The notes under the pieces: model-generated
What the model saw: only the letters and a program-made list of their open reading frames with translations
Told to the model about the DNA's origin: nothing
Database searches by the model: none
Position numbers and translations under genes: made by a program
Source of the DNA: CAZEWZ01 sp964516765
GTDB lineage: Bacteria; Bacteroidota; Bacteroidia; Flavobacteriales; UBA7430
DNA length: 64,000 nt
Reading direction: 5' to 3'
Assembly (NCBI GenBank): GCA_964516765.1
Contig: CAZEWZ010000001.1
Span: 124,001 to 188,000 of the forward strand
In this document: in pieces, positions 41,484 to 50,226 of the stretch
Layout: every line of letters starts with the position of its first letter
How positions within the stretch are numbered: position 1 is the first letter of the stretch

Positions 41484-43925
41484 ATGAAAAGTCTCTTTTT
41501 TACATACCTATTTTTTTGCTCAAGTTTTGCTGGTATCTTAGCCCAAGAAATACTTACTGGGGTTGTTTATGATGTTCTGGATAATCAAGCCATTTCTTTT
41601 GCTAAAGTTGTTTTGAATGATAGTCTAGTTACCGAGACCAATATTGATGGTACTTTTATCATAAATACTTCATCCTTGTCGGCTAATAGTTTTTCCTTAC
41701 AAGTTCTTAGTTTGGGTTATGTCCCTTATTTTCAAATTTTTGATCTAGGGCGAGATTCTATTTCGCTAAGAATTCCCATGCAACATTTGGTCAAGATACT
41801 ACCTTCTCTAGATTTACTCGAACAAAATCAGGGGAATGATGGAATTACTCGTCTTCGATCCGTCGAAGGAACGGCTATTTATGCTGGTAAAAAGAATGAA
41901 GTGATTCTCATGGATCAATTTTTAGGAAATAAGTCGACCAATAATTCTCGTCAAGTATATGCTCGTGTACCTGGTCTAAGTATTTGGGAGAGTGACGGCT
42001 TAGGTTTGCAGTTGGAAATTGGTGCTAGAGGTTTAAGCCCTCAACGAACTTCCAATTTTAATACACGTCAAAACGGTTATGATATAAGTGCAGATGCTCA
42101 AGGTTATCCCGAGTCTTATTATACTCCCCCTTCAGAGGCTATCGATCAAATTCAGATTGTTCGTGGAGCCGCATCCTTGCAATATGGAACTCAATTTGGT
42201 GGTTTATTAAACTTTGTTCTGAAGACCGGAGCCGACAAGCCTTTAGAAACTGTTTTACGACAATCTACAGGTTCTTTTGGTTTGAGAAATACATATCTAA
42301 GTCTAGCCGGCAGCAATGGAAAATGGAGCTATTATAGCTTTTACCAACGCAAGAAAAGAGACGGATGGCGACCCAATTCAGAAATAGATGCACAGACAGC
42401 TTATTTTTCAACTGAATGCCAGATAAATGACAAGTTGCGCTTGTCCTATGAGTTTACTCATATGGATTATATTTCTCAGCAAGCAGGTGGGCTAGATGAT
42501 GCTTCCTTTTATTCGAATCCGGATACTTCTTTTCGTTCTAGAAATTGGTTTCAAGTAGATTGGAACATTTCGGCTTTTCATTTAGATTACCAATTCACCT
42601 CCAGAACTCAATTTAATATGCGATTTTTTGGTCTATTTGCAAGTCGTGACGCCTTGGGTATTTTAGATTCTGAATATGTGTCCGATTCCGTCGTAATGAT
42701 TCTTAATCCCAATCGAGATTTACAAACTGCAGTCTTTGGCAATCTGGGGAGTGAAACTCGATTAGTACACCGCTATCTGCTTTCAGATAAAGAGTCTGCT
42801 TTGCTTGTTGGTGTGCGTTTTTACAAAGGTTTTACAACAAAAGAACAAGGTAACGCAAGTGGGACTTCTGGGGCAGATTTTAGCTTTGATAATAAACTAG
42901 ATTATTATGGAACACATTATGATTTTCCCAGTTTTAATTCTGCTTTTTTCGCAGAAAATTTAATCCGTTTCAATGATAAAATTTCATTCACTCCAGGCTT
43001 TAGATTCGAACGAATTGTGACTGAGGCTAATGGCTATTTTCATGCTGTTGTCAATGATAGTCTTTATTATACCGATGACTATAAAAGACTAGATAGGAAT
43101 GTGTTTTTGTTTGGGATGGGATTAAGTTTTCGCTTAAATACTACAAAGGAGGTGTATGTGAATTTTTCACAAAACTATCGAGCCATTAATTTTAATGATA
43201 TGCAAGTTGTTAATTCAAACTTGGTTATTGATCCCTTGTTAAAGGATGAAAATGGCTTTAATATAGATTTCGGATTTCGAGGAAATCATTGCAATTCCAT
43301 TGAGTTTGACTTAAGTTTATTTTATCTAAATTATTCTAATCGTATCGGATATCTTCAGAAATATTATAATCCTAGTTCCGCTCCAGTTCCATCTTTAGTT
43401 TGGACCTCGTATCGTTTGAGTACAAATGTGGGAGATTCAAGAACTTTTGGCTTGGAATCTTATATTTCTTATACTCTTTTTAACCGATCAGAAAAGAAGG
43501 CCATTCAAAGTTTAAATGTATTTTTTAATGGCTCATTTCAGAGAGGTAAGTATGTCTCAAGTGAGGAGGTGACTATTGTGGGTAAAGAGGTGGAATTAAA
43601 TCCAAAAATTAATGCTAAGGTTGGGCTTAAATATCTTTATAATAGATTTTCTTTTTCCCTATTATATTCTAGAATAAGTAGCCAATTTTCGGATGCACAA
43701 AATACATTACTTCCCTCAACAAATGCTCTTTTTGGAGAAATTCCTGCTTACTCTGTAATCGATTTTTCTAGCAAATATTCCCATGGAGAGTTTGCTTTAG
43801 AGTTTGGTATCAATAATCTATTAGATGCGAGTTATTTTACCCGAAGAGCGAGTGGATATCCCGGGCCTGGTATTATTCCTTCCGATAGACGTAACTTTTA
43901 TTGTAGTTTCCAATATACTTTATAA
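41484..43925 (+). CDS. TonB-dependent outer-membrane receptor (FecA/CirA-like)
   Basis: An 813-residue receptor: signal peptide (ending GILAQ, residue 21), a carboxypeptidase-D-regulatory-like beta domain (about 22-105), a plug domain (about 125-245: GLSIWESDGLGLQLEIGAR, QIQIVRGAASLQYGTQFGG) and a beta-barrel ending in RRNFYCSFQYTL. The plug features resemble ferric-dicitrate (FecA) receptors. It begins directly after the HTTM stop. The substrate is unknown, but the upstream Fur-like element and imelysin gene favour a metal or metallophore. It converges on the osmC-type gene with a 5-bp gap. Confidence 0.87.
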   Translation: MKSLFFTYLFFCSSFAGILAQEILTGVVYDVLDNQAISFAKVVLNDSLVTETNIDGTFIINTSSLSANSFSLQVLSLGYVPYFQIFDLGRDSISLRIPMQHLVKILPSLDLLEQNQGNDGITRLRSVEGTAIYAGKKNEVILMDQFLGNKSTNNSRQVYARVPGLSIWESDGLGLQLEIGARGLSPQRTSNFNTRQNGYDISADAQGYPESYYTPPSEAIDQIQIVRGAASLQYGTQFGGLLNFVLKTGADKPLETVLRQSTGSFGLRNTYLSLAGSNGKWSYYSFYQRKKRDGWRPNSEIDAQTAYFSTECQINDKLRLSYEFTHMDYISQQAGGLDDASFYSNPDTSFRSRNWFQVDWNISAFHLDYQFTSRTQFNMRFFGLFASRDALGILDSEYVSDSVVMILNPNRDLQTAVFGNLGSETRLVHRYLLSDKESALLVGVRFYKGFTTKEQGNASGTSGADFSFDNKLDYYGTHYDFPSFNSAFFAENLIRFNDKISFTPGFRFERIVTEANGYFHAVVNDSLYYTDDYKRLDRNVFLFGMGLSFRLNTTKEVYVNFSQNYRAINFNDMQVVNSNLVIDPLLKDENGFNIDFGFRGNHCNSIEFDLSLFYLNYSNRIGYLQKYYNPSSAPVPSLVWTSYRLSTNVGDSRTFGLESYISYTLFNRSEKKAIQSLNVFFNGSFQRGKYVSSEEVTIVGKEVELNPKINAKVGLKYLYNRFSFSLLYSRISSQFSDAQNTLLPSTNALFGEIPAYSVIDFSSKYSHGEFALEFGINNLLDASYFTRRASGYPGPGIIPSDRRNFYCSFQYTL

Positions 43926-43930
43926 TTTCC

Positions 43931-44335
43931 CTAGCTAAGCCACTGGAATTTAATTTCTCTTTTTACGTCAATGGATAAAGACATGTCTACTGGGCATGTC
44001 ATTGCCACTCTTTCTATAATTTCCCTTGTTTTTTTATCGACCTTAATAGGTAGCTTAATCATAATATTTATTTGGCCTATTCTTCTCGGTTGAGAAGTCA
44101 TTATTTTTTCAATTTCAGCTGAGGTTCCCTCAATTTTTAGATTCATTTCGTTTGCTTTTATTCCCATTACGGTTAGCATGCATGAAGCTAAACTTGTGGC
44201 AGCAAGATCAGTTGGTGAAAAGGCTTCTCCTTTTCCTTGGTTGTCACATGGTGCGTCAGTGATTATTATGTTTCCTGATTTTAAATGTGTGGCTTCTGTT
44301 CGAAGTCCGCCTTTGTAAATTACTTTGGATATCAT
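43931..44335 (-). CDS. OsmC/Ohr-family protein
   Basis: A 134-residue OsmC-like protein starting MISKVIYKGGLRTEATHLKS. The family segments GKGEAFSPTDLAATSLASCM (first peroxidatic Cys) and the VAMTCPVDMSLS region (second Cys) are both present, so it may reduce organic hydroperoxides with a thiol pair. A longer frame starts at 44386 but adds a non-conserved 17 residues. It is divergent from htpG. Confidence 0.83.
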   Translation of the reverse strand: MISKVIYKGGLRTEATHLKSGNIIITDAPCDNQGKGEAFSPTDLAATSLASCMLTVMGIKANEMNLKIEGTSAEIEKIMTSQPRRIGQINIMIKLPIKVDKKTREIIERVAMTCPVDMSLSIDVKREIKFQWLS

Positions 44336-44405
44336 TGTCGAGTATTTTTTTAGTCTTATAGTATAATGTGTCAGTTCTTTTGACATAATGTCATAAATTT
44401 TACGC

Positions 44406-44422
44406 TTGGCACAAGAATTGTT
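44406..44422 (+). promoter_or_regulatory. Sigma-54-like promoter element upstream of htpG
   Basis: TTGGCACAAGAATTGTT carries GG and G at -24/-12 spacing (GG-N10-GT), one base off the GG-N10-GC consensus. Transcription would begin about 27 bp before the htpG ATG. An alternative sigma-factor site is possible; no TAnnTTTG is present in this gap. Confidence 0.4.
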
Positions 44423-44459
44423 TATGCTTATATAAATAATAATTATTAAAAAAAATCAT

Positions 44460-46340
44460 ATGGCAACTGGTAAGATTAAAGTGACAACGGAAAATATATT
44501 TCCAATTATTAAGAAATTCTTGTATTCTGATCACGAAATATTTTTAAGAGAGTTGGTTTCCAATGCAGTTGATGCTAGTTCGAAATTGAAAGCTCTATCT
44601 TCTTTAGGTGAAGTTAAAGGTGACGTTGGAGTCCTCCAAGTTGAGGTAAAGTTAGATAAAAAAGCCAAAACTCTTACTATTTCTGATAACGGAATAGGAA
44701 TGAGCAAGGAAGAGGTAAAGAATTATATCAATCAGGTGGCTTTTTCTGGAGCTGAAGAATTTGTTAAAAAGTACGAAGACAAAGTTGATGGGGCAGGTAT
44801 TATTGGTCATTTTGGTTTGGGCTTTTATTCAGCTTTTATGGTCGCAGAATTAGTTGAAATTCACACCAAGTCCTACCAAGATTCTCCTGCAGTTAAATGG
44901 TCTTGTGATGGTTCTCCTACTTTCAAGTTAAATGAGACTAAAAAAGAAACCAGAGGAACAGACATTATTCTTCATATCGCCGAGGATTCATTGGAGTTTC
45001 TGGAAGAATCCAGAATTACAGAGCTTTTGAATAAGTATTGTAAGTTTTTGCCAGTTCAAATTAAGTTTGGCACTAAAGAATTATCTAGTAAAGAAGGTGA
45101 AGGAAAAGACGAGAAAGAAGTCAAAGAAATTGTAGATAATATTATAAATAATCCCAGCCCAGCTTGGACAAAATCCCCTTCAGAACTCAAAGATAAAGAT
45201 TATAAGTCTTTTCATCAAGAGTTATATCCGATGAATTTTGAGGACCCCTTATTTCATATTCATTTAAATGTAGACTATCCTTTCAATTTAACTGGAATAT
45301 TGTATTTCCCAAAGTTGAAGGAAAACATGGACATGAACAAAAACAAGATACAATTGTATTGCAATCAAGTTTTTGTCACAGACTCTGTGGAAGGTATTGT
45401 TCCCGAATTCTTAACTATGTTGCAAGGAGTAATTGATTCCCCAGATATTCCTTTGAACGTTTCTAGATCTTATCTTCAAGCAGATGCTAATGTTAAAAAG
45501 ATTTCTTCTCACATCACTAAAAAAGTAGCTGACAAGCTTAATGATATGTTCAAAGCGGACCGCAAGGCTTTTGAGCAGAAATGGGATGACATGAAGGTGA
45601 TCGTAGAGTACGGTATGCTAACCGATCCTAAATTTTTTGAGAAAGCAGAAAAATTTGCCTTTTACCAAAATGTAGATGGAGAATTTTCTATTTGGGATGA
45701 GTATCTAGAAAAAATTAAAGTAAACCAGGTAGATAAAGATGGTAATACTGTAATTCTTTATACGAACGATAAAGAAGCTCAACACAGTTATATTGCTGAA
45801 GCTAGAGAAAAGTCCTATGACGTACTAGTTCTTAATGGTCCAATTATTAGTCACCTTATACAGAAATTAGAGTCTGAAAAAGATAAAGTTTCTTTTGTTC
45901 GTGTGGATGCTGATTCTGTTGAAAAACTAATTAAGAAAGACGAAGAAATTCCTTCTGTATTATCTGAAGACGATGAAAAAGCGTTGAAAGAGATGATTGA
46001 AGTAGTTGTTAAGAAAGAAGAATATTCAGTGCAGTTTGAAAGTTTAAGTCCTACTTCATCTCCTTTTACTATTACGCGTGCAGAATTTATGCGTCGCATG
46101 AAAGAGATGAGTGCTTCTGGTGGAGGCGGAATGTTTGGTATGGGTAATATGCCGGAGATTTTTAACATTGTTGTAAATGGTAACCATCCTTTAGTAGCTA
46201 AGATATTAGCTGAAAAAGATACTAAAAGCCAAACAGCTATGATAAAAGGAGCAACCGATCTTGCTAAATTATCACAAGGCTTATTAAAAGGTGAAGCTTT
46301 AACTTCGTTTATCAAAAGTCGCTACCTCGATTTGATGTAG
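44460..46340 (+). CDS. htpG: Hsp90-family chaperone HtpG
   Basis: A 626-residue Hsp90 chaperone. The N-terminal GHKL ATPase domain shows FLRELVSNAVDASSKL, the ATP-binding ISDNGIGMSKEEVKNY and GHFGLGFYSAFMVA; the middle domain has LYCNQVFVTDSVEGIVPEFL and VSRSYLQADANVKK, where the loop Arg contacts ATP. A C-terminal dimerisation domain follows, with a Gly-rich loop (SGGGGMFGMGNMPE). It ends in a terminator. It folds or remodels client proteins in the cytoplasm. Confidence 0.95.
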   Translation: MATGKIKVTTENIFPIIKKFLYSDHEIFLRELVSNAVDASSKLKALSSLGEVKGDVGVLQVEVKLDKKAKTLTISDNGIGMSKEEVKNYINQVAFSGAEEFVKKYEDKVDGAGIIGHFGLGFYSAFMVAELVEIHTKSYQDSPAVKWSCDGSPTFKLNETKKETRGTDIILHIAEDSLEFLEESRITELLNKYCKFLPVQIKFGTKELSSKEGEGKDEKEVKEIVDNIINNPSPAWTKSPSELKDKDYKSFHQELYPMNFEDPLFHIHLNVDYPFNLTGILYFPKLKENMDMNKNKIQLYCNQVFVTDSVEGIVPEFLTMLQGVIDSPDIPLNVSRSYLQADANVKKISSHITKKVADKLNDMFKADRKAFEQKWDDMKVIVEYGMLTDPKFFEKAEKFAFYQNVDGEFSIWDEYLEKIKVNQVDKDGNTVILYTNDKEAQHSYIAEAREKSYDVLVLNGPIISHLIQKLESEKDKVSFVRVDADSVEKLIKKDEEIPSVLSEDDEKALKEMIEVVVKKEEYSVQFESLSPTSSPFTITRAEFMRRMKEMSASGGGGMFGMGNMPEIFNIVVNGNHPLVAKILAEKDTKSQTAMIKGATDLAKLSQGLLKGEALTSFIKSRYLDLM

Positions 46341-46360
46341 TAATATTCAATATTATTCTA

Positions 46361-46397
46361 AAAAGGCTTTCCGCAGACTCGGAGAGCCTTTTTTTTT
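46361..46397 (+). terminator. Intrinsic terminator after htpG
   Basis: AAAAGGCTTTCCG and CGGAGAGCCTTTT pair with a CAGACT loop and one internal mismatch, followed by nine or more T residues. Confidence 0.85.
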
Positions 46398-46437
46398 GCT
46401 ATATATTAACTAGTATAAAATTAAATTAAAGTTAGTT

Positions 46438-46782
46438 GTGAAGAAATTGTTATTTATTTCGATGTTAGGCGTATTCGCTATTATTAGTTCTTGTGATGAG
46501 GATGAAATAGTGGAATCGCAGATTAATTTTCTGTTTAAATAAACGCAATGTGCAAATCCATGGGATAGTATTGTGAGTTCTAAATGGACCAGAAAGCAAC
46601 TGATTAGTTATCACTTAACTGATTTACTTAATGCTGAATTCTCAGCTTTAAGTATTGCAAGTGATGGAGATGCACAGTTGTGTTTGGCTTGTCAATGTTT
46701 AACAGGCGATAATATTCGAATTTCAGCTGATGTTGAATTCTCAGAAGTTCTTTTAGAAAATGGATTTGAAATTGAAGAATAA
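46438..46782 (+). pseudogene. Small lipoprotein gene interrupted by an in-frame TAA
   Basis: A GTG start gives MKKLLFISMLGVFAIISSCD, a typical lipoprotein signal with Cys at residue 19, and runs 34 codons to TAA at 46540-46542. The same frame continues without a break to 46782 and reads TQCANPWDSIVSSKWTRKQ, then a region with CLACQCLTG and ends in FEIEE. Together they form one coherent protein of about 114 residues, like the short Bacteroidota lipoproteins with a TQCxxPW segment and a CLAC motif. A single change (for example CAA to TAA) would explain the stop. A downstream GTG start (46573) could yield only an unexported fragment. It may be a real pseudogene, a recent mutation or a sequencing error. 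Confidence 0.7.
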
Positions 46783-46825
46783 AAAAAGCACACTAGTGTG
46801 CTTTTTTTATTCTTCAATTTCAAAT
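46764..46825. repeat. 62-bp perfect palindrome containing a bidirectional terminator
   Basis: The 31-base arm 46764-46794 is exactly the reverse complement of 46795-46825, with no loop. Its centre (GCACACTAGTGTGC with flanking A- and T-runs) is a typical terminator between the convergent lipoprotein gene and mnmA. The arms reach 16 bp into the 3' end of the lipoprotein coding sequence, so both strands read FEIEE-stop. Such an extension suggests template-switch repair at the terminator hairpin. Confidence 0.9.
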
Positions 46826-46858
46826 GTATAAATCGTTTTACATTTCCCCAATTCACCT

Positions 46859-48052
46859 TTAAGAAATAACTCCTGAGCCCCAAAGCTCATCTTCTATATA
46901 CCATGCTATAAACTGGCCTGGAGCAATTCCTCTTTGATCGTTTTCGAAAATGATGTATAAACCATCTTCTTTTTGATGAAGCTTCGCTTTCTCTAAAGGT
47001 TGTCTGTAGCGAATGCGAGACATTACTTCTAAAGTTTCACTAATCTGTAATTTCATATCTTCTCGTACCCAGTGAATATCAGCGTTCGAGACTTTCAATC
47101 CTGGTCTGTATAATCCTGCGTGACTTGTTCCTTGTCCAACATAAATAGTATTGGATTTAGTGTCTGTATCGATTACAAAAAGTGGTTCAATTTTACCACC
47201 TACATTCATTCCCTTTCGTTGACCAATAGTAAAGAAATGCGCTCCGTTGTGCTCGCCTACTTTGTCGCCTAATTCGGCATTGTATATGTAATCCTGACTC
47301 AAACTCTGAAGTGCTTCTACAGAGGTGTTCTCTTTTGAGAATTCTTTATTTTTGTTAAAAAGTGGATGCTCTTTAGAGATTTCTACAATAACCCCTTTCT
47401 TAGGTTTAAGCTGTTGTTGTAAAAATTCTGGTAGTTTCACCTTTCCGATGAAGCAAAGTCCTTGAGAATCTTTTTTTTCTGCTGTGCTAAGTCCTGCTTC
47501 TGCAGCTATTCTTCGTACCTCAGATTTTTCTAGATTCCCAAGAGGGAAAAGAGCTTTAGACAATTGCTCTTGATTAAGCTGACACAAGAAATAACTTTGG
47601 TCTTTTTTTTTGTCAACTCCAGCTTTTAATTGATATGTTTCTTGTCCATTTACCTCAATGATATCCTTTCGGCAATAGTGTCCAGTTCCTACAAAATCTG
47701 CGTTGAGTTTCATGGCAGCTTTTAGAAAAATGTTAAATTTTATTTCACGATTACAAAGTATGTCAGGGTTAGGTGTTCGTCCCTTCTTGTATTCTTCAAA
47801 CATATAGTCAACTATACGTTCTTTGTAATCTTCGCTTAAGTCAATTGTTTGGTAGGGTATTCCAAGAGTTTCGGCTACTGCCATGGCATCGTTACTGTCT
47901 TCTACCCAAGGACATTCCTTAGAAATAGTTACAGAGGTATCATGCCAGTTTTTCATAAAAAGCCCAATGACTTCATATCCTTCTTTCTGAAGTAAATAAG
48001 CGGCAACACTTGAATCTACTCCACCTGAAAGTCCTACTACGACTCTTTTCAT
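46859..48052 (-). CDS. mnmA: tRNA-specific 2-thiouridylase MnmA
   Basis: A 397-residue enzyme that makes 2-thiouridine at wobble U34 of Lys, Glu and Gln tRNAs. It has the PP-loop VGLSGGVDSSVAAYLL, the first catalytic Cys in NPDILCNREIKF, and the second in KDSQGLCFIGK. The C-terminal beta domain contains FTIGQRKGMNVGGK and RYRQPLEKA and ends in GIAPGQFIAWY. Length is normal. It converges on the broken lipoprotein gene across the palindromic terminator. Confidence 0.92.
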   Translation of the reverse strand: MKRVVVGLSGGVDSSVAAYLLQKEGYEVIGLFMKNWHDTSVTISKECPWVEDSNDAMAVAETLGIPYQTIDLSEDYKERIVDYMFEEYKKGRTPNPDILCNREIKFNIFLKAAMKLNADFVGTGHYCRKDIIEVNGQETYQLKAGVDKKKDQSYFLCQLNQEQLSKALFPLGNLEKSEVRRIAAEAGLSTAEKKDSQGLCFIGKVKLPEFLQQQLKPKKGVIVEISKEHPLFNKNKEFSKENTSVEALQSLSQDYIYNAELGDKVGEHNGAHFFTIGQRKGMNVGGKIEPLFVIDTDTKSNTIYVGQGTSHAGLYRPGLKVSNADIHWVREDMKLQISETLEVMSRIRYRQPLEKAKLHQKEDGLYIIFENDQRGIAPGQFIAWYIEDELWGSGVIS

Positions 48053-48088
48053 TTAATTTTGTTTGGAGTAAAGGTACTGATAAGAATA

Positions 48089-49465
48089 TTATTCTGTACT
48101 ATACTTGAAGTTGATTGAACCACTTTTTTCAAGTGTAGAGCTCATTAGAAGAGTTCTGTTGAATCCTTCATATTGAATATTTAAAGCGGAAGTATTTGGA
48201 GGTATTTCTCCTAAATTTTCAGCAAAGAATGTTAATTGATTTTCTTGATTTGGAATCAAGTCAATTTCGATGACAAGTTTTTCTTTTGTGATTTCGTGAT
48301 TTCGTAAAATCCAAATTCCATTTAGGCTTAGAGAGATTTTGTCACCATCAATTTTTTCATTATCCCAGACAGATAGTGTCAGTTGTTGTGACTCAACAAT
48401 AATTGTTTTTTGTACTTCTATATTTCTAGTTTGTAGCGATAAAGGTCTAATCCCATCTCCCCCTTTAACCTGCATTAGTCTGTGTCGCCCTTCTTCGCTA
48501 GAACTAATCATATATTGATTTTGTTCATTAGTTAGGTATGTATTAACTAGCTGAATATTTTCATCTAATTCTCTTTTTAAATCTATATTGGTTAAATCAA
48601 AAAGTAGCGCTTTGTCTTTATAATAACCGGTTAGTAAAACTTTGCTGTATTGATTTATAGAAAGTTCATGAAAGTCGTTCTTAGCGCGAAGTTCTCGAAC
48701 TATTTTTTTAGTATTTAAGTCCCAGAATGAAACAATGCCATTACGACTCCAAGTCATTAAAATTTCCGAGGAGAAATACATTGATTTAACAAATACGCTA
48801 GAATGTGTATTCATTATTTCAAAGATCACTTTTTTTTCTTCGCTTTTAAATACTAAATCTTTAATGTTTTTGTCCGAAATACTTTGACTTTTATATCTGT
48901 TACTTAAATCTATAATTTTTATTGAATTTTTATCTGTAATCACTAATTCATTTCTATCTTTATTCAAGGCTGCGTCATATGATGCAGAGGAGTTTTCATA
49001 AAAGATAGAGTCATTATCAGGGAAGTAAAAATCTTTGTGGTAGACTGTTCCATATCCATCTCCAATTAATACAGAGTTTTGATCGTAGAAAACAGCAAAA
49101 TGAGGGGTGTTTTTAATGGAGAAATTAATTAGTGAATCTTGGCCTGCAAAATTCCAGATTTTCACCTGTTTGTCTTGGGAAGAAAAAGTAAGAAAAAGCT
49201 CTCCATTTTCGGAAAATATAATTCTATTTATTTTTCCTGAATGCGCTTTTATAGAGTTAATGAGAGCTTGATTCGGAGCATCCCAATAATTTATGTATCC
49301 TGAGTAGTCTCCGCTTAGTAACACATCTTCAATAGGAGTAAAAGTAATGATTTCTGACTTTTCATTATTACCTACAAAAGATTTTATTAGCTCAACTCCC
49401 TGCGATCTTAGGTTGGCTGAGTAAATTGAAAATAATACGAGTAGTATGAGGTGTTTTTTAACCAT
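48089..49465 (-). CDS. Secreted WD40-like repeat protein
   Basis: A 458-residue protein with a signal peptide (to about residue 21) and degenerate WD40 propeller repeats: LLSGDYSGYINYWDAPN, GELFLTFSSQDKQVKIWNF and MTWSRNGIVSFWDLNTKKI. After about residue 330 a different C-terminal domain of beta type begins (TIIVESQQLTLSVWDNEKID), with a repeated KISLSLNGIWIL pattern. No enzyme motif or T9SS tail is seen. It is probably a periplasmic or surface interaction protein; I cannot assign a partner. It lies 36 bp upstream of mnmA in the same direction. Confidence 0.75.
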   Translation of the reverse strand: MVKKHLILLVLFSIYSANLRSQGVELIKSFVGNNEKSEIITFTPIEDVLLSGDYSGYINYWDAPNQALINSIKAHSGKINRIIFSENGELFLTFSSQDKQVKIWNFAGQDSLINFSIKNTPHFAVFYDQNSVLIGDGYGTVYHKDFYFPDNDSIFYENSSASYDAALNKDRNELVITDKNSIKIIDLSNRYKSQSISDKNIKDLVFKSEEKKVIFEIMNTHSSVFVKSMYFSSEILMTWSRNGIVSFWDLNTKKIVRELRAKNDFHELSINQYSKVLLTGYYKDKALLFDLTNIDLKRELDENIQLVNTYLTNEQNQYMISSSEEGRHRLMQVKGGDGIRPLSLQTRNIEVQKTIIVESQQLTLSVWDNEKIDGDKISLSLNGIWILRNHEITKEKLVIEIDLIPNQENQLTFFAENLGEIPPNTSALNIQYEGFNRTLLMSSTLEKSGSINFKYSTE

Positions 49466-49562
49466 TAATTCACTGCTAAATTACTTTTTTTAAAGTAAAG
49501 TTTGTAACTTTTAAACGCTTGATTTTATTTTATCTAATTATTATATAGCCTTATATATCTAA

Positions 49563-49570
49563 TATTTTTG
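49563..49570 (+). promoter_or_regulatory. Possible -7 promoter box for the secreted protein pair
   Basis: TATTTTTG matches TAnnTTTG exactly, 75 bp before the ATG at 49645. No clear -33 element was found. Confidence 0.35.
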
Positions 49571-49644
49571 ATCTAAAAGATCTGTGAAAATCACCTTAAA
49601 TTACTTATATTAGCCCCTTTGGTAATGTTATTAAACCATCGTAC

Positions 49645-50187
49645 ATGAAAAGATTTTATTATAATTTCTTGTTAATTTATGTATTTGGCCTTTTTTTAGG
49701 CTTTAGCAATGAGCTACTTTCGCAAAATTCAATAGATTTTTCTTTCGAAAAAACAGCTCCCAATCATTCTGTATTGGTTTTGCCATCTTGGCATCCAGTT
49801 ATTAAAGAATTACAGCAATCTGACTCATTGTCTTCTGATTTTATTTTGGGTTTTGCCCATGATTCACTTGATACAGGAGATATTATTGGTGTTTTTCATA
49901 TGAGCAAAAATGGTGCTTTTAAATGTGCAGGTTCTCTAGTTTGGAAAGCTAATGATTTTAACATGCTGCCAGTTTGGGGGGAATACCCCACAGGAACTGA
50001 TAATGGGATGGAAATGGGAGAGCAGATGATATGGTTAGCACAAAAAAAAGATAATGTTATTTACGAAATAGAGGTTTCTTATCAAAAGCCATTAATGGCA
50101 AATTATTATAAAGACGGTGCATCTGCTGTTCTTGGAATGAAACTAATACCAAGTAGTGTCCTTCTTCCAAAAATGTTAATTAAATAA
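49645..50187 (+). CDS. Secreted protein with the N-terminal domain of the giant repeat protein
   Basis: A 180-residue protein with a signal peptide (about 1-26, ending ELLSQ). The mature part resembles the N-terminal domain of the next gene product by eye: NHSVLVL corresponds to NHTILML, then GDIIGVFH to GLVVGSAS, and LPVWGEYPTGTDNGMEMGE to IAVWGDDPQTPLVDGALAD. So it is a stand-alone copy of that domain, without cysteine repeats or a sorting domain. I do not recognise the family by name. It lies 40 bp upstream of the giant gene and is probably co-transcribed; it could be a partner or precursor form. Confidence 0.72.
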   Translation: MKRFYYNFLLIYVFGLFLGFSNELLSQNSIDFSFEKTAPNHSVLVLPSWHPVIKELQQSDSLSSDFILGFAHDSLDTGDIIGVFHMSKNGAFKCAGSLVWKANDFNMLPVWGEYPTGTDNGMEMGEQMIWLAQKKDNVIYEIEVSYQKPLMANYYKDGASAVLGMKLIPSSVLLPKMLIK

Positions 50188-50226
50188 ATAATTCAATTTC
50201 TATGTTTCATAGATTAATCTTCTAAT

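Noticed and set aside
45851..46315. Open frame of 154 codons antisense to htpG
   Set aside because: It lies wholly inside a clear Hsp90 gene and has no motif or start signal.
46826..46861. Frame on the minus strand after mnmA reading KGELGKCKTIYTFEIEE
   Set aside because: Its end is created by the palindrome and it has no independent start; no gene is claimed.
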